From the NCBI GenBank assembly GCA_963819755.1, contig CAWFXB010000002.1, positions 930,001-994,000 of the forward strand: 64,000 nt of DNA, given 5' to 3'. Both the position numbers and the translations under genes were made by a program. This document shows, one piece after another, positions 57,926 through 64,000 of this stretch. A model generated the notes under the pieces. The model saw only the letters and a program-made list of their open reading frames with translations, ran no database searches and had not been told where the DNA came from. Numbering within the stretch: the first letter of the stretch is position 1; every line of letters starts with the position of its first letter. Source of the stretch: VRUE01 sp963819755. GTDB taxonomy: Bacteria > Actinomycetota > Thermoleophilia > Solirubrobacterales > 70-9.

Positions 57926-59014
57926 ATGCTGGTCACCGTCGTCGAAGCGAGGCCGCTGCGCAGCCTGAGTGGCGTGCGGATCGAGCTGGGGGAGGGGATC
58001 GTCAGCCTGATCGGCCCCAACGGTGCCGGCAAGACCAACCTGCTCGAGGCTCTCTACTTCGCTCTCACCGGCCGCTCGTTCCGGACCTCGGACAGGCGCG
58101 AGCTGATCCCCTTTGGCGACCAGCTCGCCCGCGCCGAGGCGGTGGTCCGCGATGAGGACGGGGTCGAGCACCGCTTTCTCGCCTCGATCAGTCGAGCCGA
58201 GGGCCGGCGTCACCTGCTCGACGGCAACCCGGCCGAGCCCGCCGAGCTCGCTCGCCACCGTCCCCCGGTGGCGGTCTTCTCGCCCGATCGCCTGGCGCTG
58301 ATCAAGGGCCCACCGGCCGAACGCCGCGCCCACCTCGACCGCTACCTCGCGGCCCGCTGGCCCTCTCGCGCGGGCCTGCGCCAGCGCTACGGTCAGGCTC
58401 TGGCCCAGCGCAACGCTCTGCTGGCACGGCTCGCCGGCGGCCGCTCCGGCGGGGACCTCGACGTCTGGGACGCGGCGTTGGCTGAGGCTGGAGAGGCTTT
58501 GATCTCCGCCCGCGCCGAGGCTGTCGCCGAGCTGGCCCCGTTCTTCGCCGAGGCCGCGAACGATCTTGGGCTGGCAGGGGGTGGCGCGCTCGAGTACGCG
58601 CCGCGGGCGTCGGGCTCGGCTGCGGAGATCCGAGCCGGCCTGGCGGAGCGCCGCGATGCGGATCTCCGTCTCGGCCGCACTTCGTGGGGGCCGCACCTCG
58701 ACGAGCTGAAGGTCGCCGCCGGGGATCGGTCCCTGCGCCGCTTCGGCTCCCAGGGTCAGCAGCGAGCAGCCCTCCTGTCGCTGCTCTTCGCCGAGCGGGA
58801 GGCGCTCCTTGCCGCGCACCGCGTCGTGCCTCTGCTCCTGCTCGACGACGTGATGAGCGAGCTCGACCCGCCTCGCCGCGAGCGCCTCGTCAAACGGCTG
58901 GTCCGCGGCGGCCAGACCCTGATCACCGCTGCCGCGGAGGAGTCGGTTCCGGCGCCCGCCCGCGAGCGCCGGGTGCGGATGCCGTTCGACGTCGCCCGCT
59001 CAGCCGCGGCATGA
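57926..59014 (+). CDS. recF: DNA replication and repair protein RecF
   Basis: 362 residues. An SMC-like ATPase has Walker A GPNGAGKTNLLEAL (about 32-45), FSPDRLALIKGPPAERRAHLD in the middle, the signature FGSQGQQR (about 273-280) and Walker B LLLLDDVMSELD. It loads RecA at gaps with RecO and RecR. It follows dnaN by 23 bases and overlaps dciA by 4 bp. Confidence 0.96.
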   Translation: MLVTVVEARPLRSLSGVRIELGEGIVSLIGPNGAGKTNLLEALYFALTGRSFRTSDRRELIPFGDQLARAEAVVRDEDGVEHRFLASISRAEGRRHLLDGNPAEPAELARHRPPVAVFSPDRLALIKGPPAERRAHLDRYLAARWPSRAGLRQRYGQALAQRNALLARLAGGRSGGDLDVWDAALAEAGEALISARAEAVAELAPFFAEAANDLGLAGGGALEYAPRASGSAAEIRAGLAERRDADLRLGRTSWGPHLDELKVAAGDRSLRRFGSQGQQRAALLSLLFAEREALLAAHRVVPLLLLDDVMSELDPPRRERLVKRLVRGGQTLITAAAEESVPAPARERRVRMPFDVARSAAA

Positions 59015-59316
59015 GCCGGCGTCGCGTCCCCCGTCCCGCTTCCGAGGCGTTCCGCTCGGCACTCCGCCAGGCCGCACCGAAAACGCGCCTTGCGGCTGTG
59101 CAGTCGGTCTGGGAGGGGGTCGTCGGCGAACGGGTGGCGGCGGTGGCGCAGCCGGTATCCGAACGGCGGGGAGAGGTGACCGTTGCCTGCGCGGACCCGG
59201 TTTGGGCGCAGGAGCTCGACCTGATGCAGGAGCAGCTCCAGCAGGGCCTTCGCGAGCGACTCGGCGACGATGCCCCGAGCAGTTTGCGCTTTCGTGTGAA
59301 AGGCGATCGAGACTAG
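59011..59316 (+). CDS. dciA: DciA-type (DUF721) helicase operator
   Basis: 101 residues from ATG 59011, overlapping the recF stop (ATGA). The DUF721 core reads AVQSVWEGVVGERVAAVAQP, then GEVTVACADPVWAQELDLM. DciA is the ancestral bacterial factor that helps load or activate DnaB, found where DnaC and DnaI are absent. The recF-dciA-gyrB position is the classical actinobacterial one. Its presence beside a DnaC/DnaI-like gene in the same window is unusual. Confidence 0.9.
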   Translation: MSRRRVPRPASEAFRSALRQAAPKTRLAAVQSVWEGVVGERVAAVAQPVSERRGEVTVACADPVWAQELDLMQEQLQQGLRERLGDDAPSSLRFRVKGDRD

Positions 59317-59407
59317 CCATAATTTACCGTGATTTGCAGGCCTTTTATTAACCAGTCACGGCCGTTCCAGGGGCTCGAACTGGTATCCTTATGTCAACTC
59401 GAATTTC

Positions 59408-59447
59408 ACCCCGACCAGGCGCGCGGAGAGTGCCAGGCGGTCGGGGT
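59408..59447 (+). promoter_or_regulatory. Terminator-like hairpin in the gyrB leader
   Basis: ACCCCGACC and GGTCGGGGT (9-bp perfect stem, 22-base loop) are followed by TTTCT, ending 26 bases before TTG 59474. It could terminate transcription from recF-dciA, attenuate gyrB, or be a supercoiling-sensitive element. Confidence 0.55.
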
Positions 59448-59473
59448 TTTCTGTGAGACGCGGAAAGGACCAG

Positions 59474-61903
59474 TTGCCCGATACGAATGAGAGCGCCGAC
59501 GGCGCTGCGGCGAAAAAAGACGATTCCTACGGCGCCAAGGACATCACCGTCCTCGAGGGCCTGGAAGCGGTCCGCAAGCGGCCCGGTATGTACATCGGCT
59601 CCACCGGGCCGCGGGGGCTTCACCATCTCGTCTACGAGGTGGTCGACAACTCGGTCGACGAGGCACTCGCTGGGCACTGCAGCGCGGTCCGCGTCGTCCT
59701 CCACCCGGACGACAGCTGCACCGTCTCCGACGATGGCCGTGGCATCCCAGTCGAAGAACTGAAGAAAGAGAAGCGACCGGCGGCCGAGGTCGTGCTGACG
59801 ACGCTGCACGCTGGCGGCAAGTTCGGCGATGGCGGTGGCTACAAAGTCTCCGGCGGCCTGCACGGCGTCGGCGTCTCGGTCGTCAACGCCCTTTCGTCGC
59901 GGCTCCACCTGGAGATCAGCCGCGGTGGCAGCGTCTGGAGCCAGGACTACGAGCGTGGCAAGCCTCAGAACCCGTTGACCGCGGGCGCGAAGGCGAGCGA
60001 GACCGGCACGACCCTGACCTTCCAGCCCGACCCGGAGATCTTCGAAGAAGTCGAGTTCGACTTCCAGACCCTCGCCGACCGCCTTCGCGAGACCGCTTTT
60101 CTCACCCGCGGCCTGAAGATCGAGCTGGTCGACGAGCGCGGCCAGACCAACAGCGTCACCTTCCAGTACGACGGGGGGATCGAGGACTTCGTCCACCACC
60201 TCAACGAGAACAAGGACGAGGTGCACCGCAAGGTGATCTTCTTCGAAGGCGACAAAGAGGAGGGGCAGGTCGAGGTGGCGATGCAGTGGAACACCTCCTA
60301 CCAGGAGTCGATCTTCAGCTTCGCCAACAACATCAACACCCACGAGGGCGGCTCCCACCTCTCCGGCTTCAGGGCAGCTCTGACCCGCACCCTGAACGCC
60401 TACGCGCGCAACAAAGGGCTGCTCAAAGAGAAAGACGACAACCTCGCCGGCGAGGACGTGCGCGAGGGCTTGACCGCGGTGATCTCGGTCAAGTTGCACG
60501 ACCCACAGTTCGAGGGTCAGACCAAGACCAAACTCGGCAACCCGCCGATCCGTGGCCTGGTCGAGGAGACGGTCAACCGCAAGCTCGGCGAGTACTTCGA
60601 GGAGAATCCCGCCGATGCGCGGCGGGTGATCGGCAAGTCGATCGACGCTTCGAGAGCACGCGCTGCGGCCCGCAAGGCACGCGACCTGACCCGCAAGTCG
60701 GCGCTGGAGAACTCGACCCTGCCGGGGAAGCTCGCCGACTGCACGGTGAAGGACCCGAGCCTGGCCGAGATCTTCGTGGTCGAGGGAGACTCCGCAGGCG
60801 GCTCGGCCAAGCAGGCGCGCGACCGCAATACCCAGGCGGTGCTGCCGCTGCGGGGCAAGATCATCAACGTAGAGAAGAGCCGCATCGACAAGGTCCTGGC
60901 CAACAACGAGATCCAGGCCCTGATCACGGCGATCGGCACCGGCGTCCACGATGAGTTCAACATCGAGGAAGCGAGGTACCACAAGATCGTGATGGCGACC
61001 GACGCCGACGTCGACGGCGCCCACATCCGCACCCTTGTCCTCACCTTCCTCTACCGGCAGATGCCCGAGCTGATCGACGCCGGCTACGTCTACATCGCCA
61101 AACCGCCCCTCTACCGGGTCAAGCAGGGAAACCAGGAGACCTACCTCGAGCGCGAGTCCGAACTCGAGGAGCTGCTGCTGCGCGACAAACTCGAGGACTT
61201 CCAGCTGACCGACGCGGGCGGCAACGCGAAGAAGCTGACCTCGAGCCGCTGGCAGGCATACGTCCGCCGCTCGAAGGAGTACGAGGGTTGGGGCTCCTCC
61301 CTGCAGGCGGAGTTCGGCCACGAAACGGTCCGCTTCTTGGAGGAGTCGAACCTGCTCGACGAGGGGGTGTCCAGCGTCTCCGCGGCAGCCAAGCTGCTCG
61401 GTGAGAAGACGCTGGAGGGTGCGCCTTTCGACACCGAGGTGATCGAGGTCTCCGACGAGTTGGTGGTCGTCAAGGCAATCGAACGCAAGAGCGGGCTGGC
61501 GCGAACCCACCGTCTCCCGGCGGAGCTCTTCTCGCACTTCGACTACCGCAAATTCACCGAGGTTCACGAGGCGCTGCTCAAACAGGTCGGCCGGCCGCCT
61601 TTCGAGATTCAGCTGGGCGAGCGCCGCAACGTCGCACTCTCCTTTCAGGCGCTGCGGGGGGCGGTGTTGGAGCTGGCCCGCCACGGCGTCCAGCTGACCC
61701 GTTTCAAGGGACTCGGCGAGATGAACGCCGACCAGCTGCGTGAGACGACGATGGACCCCGCCAGCCGCACCCTGGCCCGGGTGACGCTTGAAGATGCCAC
61801 CGCGGCGGATTTGATTTTCTCGATGCTGATGGGGGACCAGGTTGCGCCCCGGCGTGAGTTCATCGAGGCGCACGCGAAGGAGGTTCGCTTCCTTGACGTT
61901 TAG
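59474..61903 (+). CDS. gyrB: DNA gyrase subunit B
   Basis: About 809 residues from TTG 59474, which has GGAAAGGA 7 bases upstream (GTG 59453 is the alternative but has no ribosome site). The GHKL ATPase carries EVVDNSVDEALAG and DDGRGIPVE, then GGLHGVGVSVVNAL. The Toprim domain carries EGDSAGGSA and DADVDGAHI. Between PPLYRVKQGN and RFKGLGEMN there are about 180 residues, including a domain insertion of the kind known from E. coli GyrB and absent from mycobacterial GyrB. It supplies ATP hydrolysis for negative supercoiling. Confidence 0.97.
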   Translation: MPDTNESADGAAAKKDDSYGAKDITVLEGLEAVRKRPGMYIGSTGPRGLHHLVYEVVDNSVDEALAGHCSAVRVVLHPDDSCTVSDDGRGIPVEELKKEKRPAAEVVLTTLHAGGKFGDGGGYKVSGGLHGVGVSVVNALSSRLHLEISRGGSVWSQDYERGKPQNPLTAGAKASETGTTLTFQPDPEIFEEVEFDFQTLADRLRETAFLTRGLKIELVDERGQTNSVTFQYDGGIEDFVHHLNENKDEVHRKVIFFEGDKEEGQVEVAMQWNTSYQESIFSFANNINTHEGGSHLSGFRAALTRTLNAYARNKGLLKEKDDNLAGEDVREGLTAVISVKLHDPQFEGQTKTKLGNPPIRGLVEETVNRKLGEYFEENPADARRVIGKSIDASRARAAARKARDLTRKSALENSTLPGKLADCTVKDPSLAEIFVVEGDSAGGSAKQARDRNTQAVLPLRGKIINVEKSRIDKVLANNEIQALITAIGTGVHDEFNIEEARYHKIVMATDADVDGAHIRTLVLTFLYRQMPELIDAGYVYIAKPPLYRVKQGNQETYLERESELEELLLRDKLEDFQLTDAGGNAKKLTSSRWQAYVRRSKEYEGWGSSLQAEFGHETVRFLEESNLLDEGVSSVSAAAKLLGEKTLEGAPFDTEVIEVSDELVVVKAIERKSGLARTHRLPAELFSHFDYRKFTEVHEALLKQVGRPPFEIQLGERRNVALSFQALRGAVLELARHGVQLTRFKGLGEMNADQLRETTMDPASRTLARVTLEDATAADLIFSMLMGDQVAPRREFIEAHAKEVRFLDV

Positions 61904-61936
61904 AGCCAACCACTCGTTCGGTGGGGCGATCGGCTG

Positions 61937-64000
<2,064 letters not shown>

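Overview
The window is high-GC chromosomal DNA from an actinobacterium. The gene content and the many conserved but unnamed genes suggest the Thermoleophilia/Solirubrobacterales, but that placement is inferred from the sequence alone and has not been checked against a database. The right end holds the replication-origin cluster (rpmH divergent from dnaA-dnaN-recF-dciA-gyrB-gyrA). The left end holds ssb-rpsR-rplI and dnaB, so the window covers one side of oriC.

Layout. Positions 1-5.9 kb: ssb (cut by the window edge), rpsR, rplI, a membrane protein, a repeat-built coiled-coil protein, dnaB overlapped by a DnaC/DnaI-like helicase loader, and purA. Positions 5.9-33.6 kb are an envelope region: a TetR regulator, six translationally coupled MCE genes, two giant MMPL (RND) transporters and five members of one family of small secreted proteins that flank them. 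Between these lie tRNA-Lys, tatA-tatC and a respiratory operon (qcrA-qcrB-qcrC-menG-polyprenyl synthase). Positions 33.6-40.3 kb: haem synthesis (hemB, a fused AhbA-AhbB-like protein, hemL), an ABC-2 transporter and ymdB. Positions 40.3-50.5 kb are mixed: a Fic protein, a GT87-like membrane protein, a phosphodiesterase, an aminotransferase, ddl, a DUF151 nuclease, a DarT-DarG toxin-antitoxin pair with a divergent regulator, and tRNA-Ile. Positions 50.5-64 kb: parB, parA, rsmG, jag, yidC, yidD, rnpA, rpmH, then dnaA to gyrA.

How the parts may work together. The six MCE proteins and the adjacent MMPL look like an envelope lipid-transport apparatus. No YrbE/MlaE permease or MlaF/MceG ATPase lies beside them. 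The same secreted protein family sits on both sides of this locus and again behind the second MMPL, which makes it the best candidate here for an undescribed component. The respiratory operon joins the menaquinol-cytochrome c reductase to the last steps of menaquinone synthesis, and the nearby Tat genes would export its Rieske subunit.

Non-coding structure is unusually informative. Three copies of a palindromic element share a core of about 68 bp but have copy-specific inverted arms of about 28 bp. One copy lies in frame at the start of a gene. Many genes have a TANNNT hexamer exactly 6-7 bases before the start codon, as expected for leaderless mRNAs. A parS-like site overlaps yidD/rnpA, and a 29-bp AT-rich palindrome sits at the start of the regulator beside darTG.
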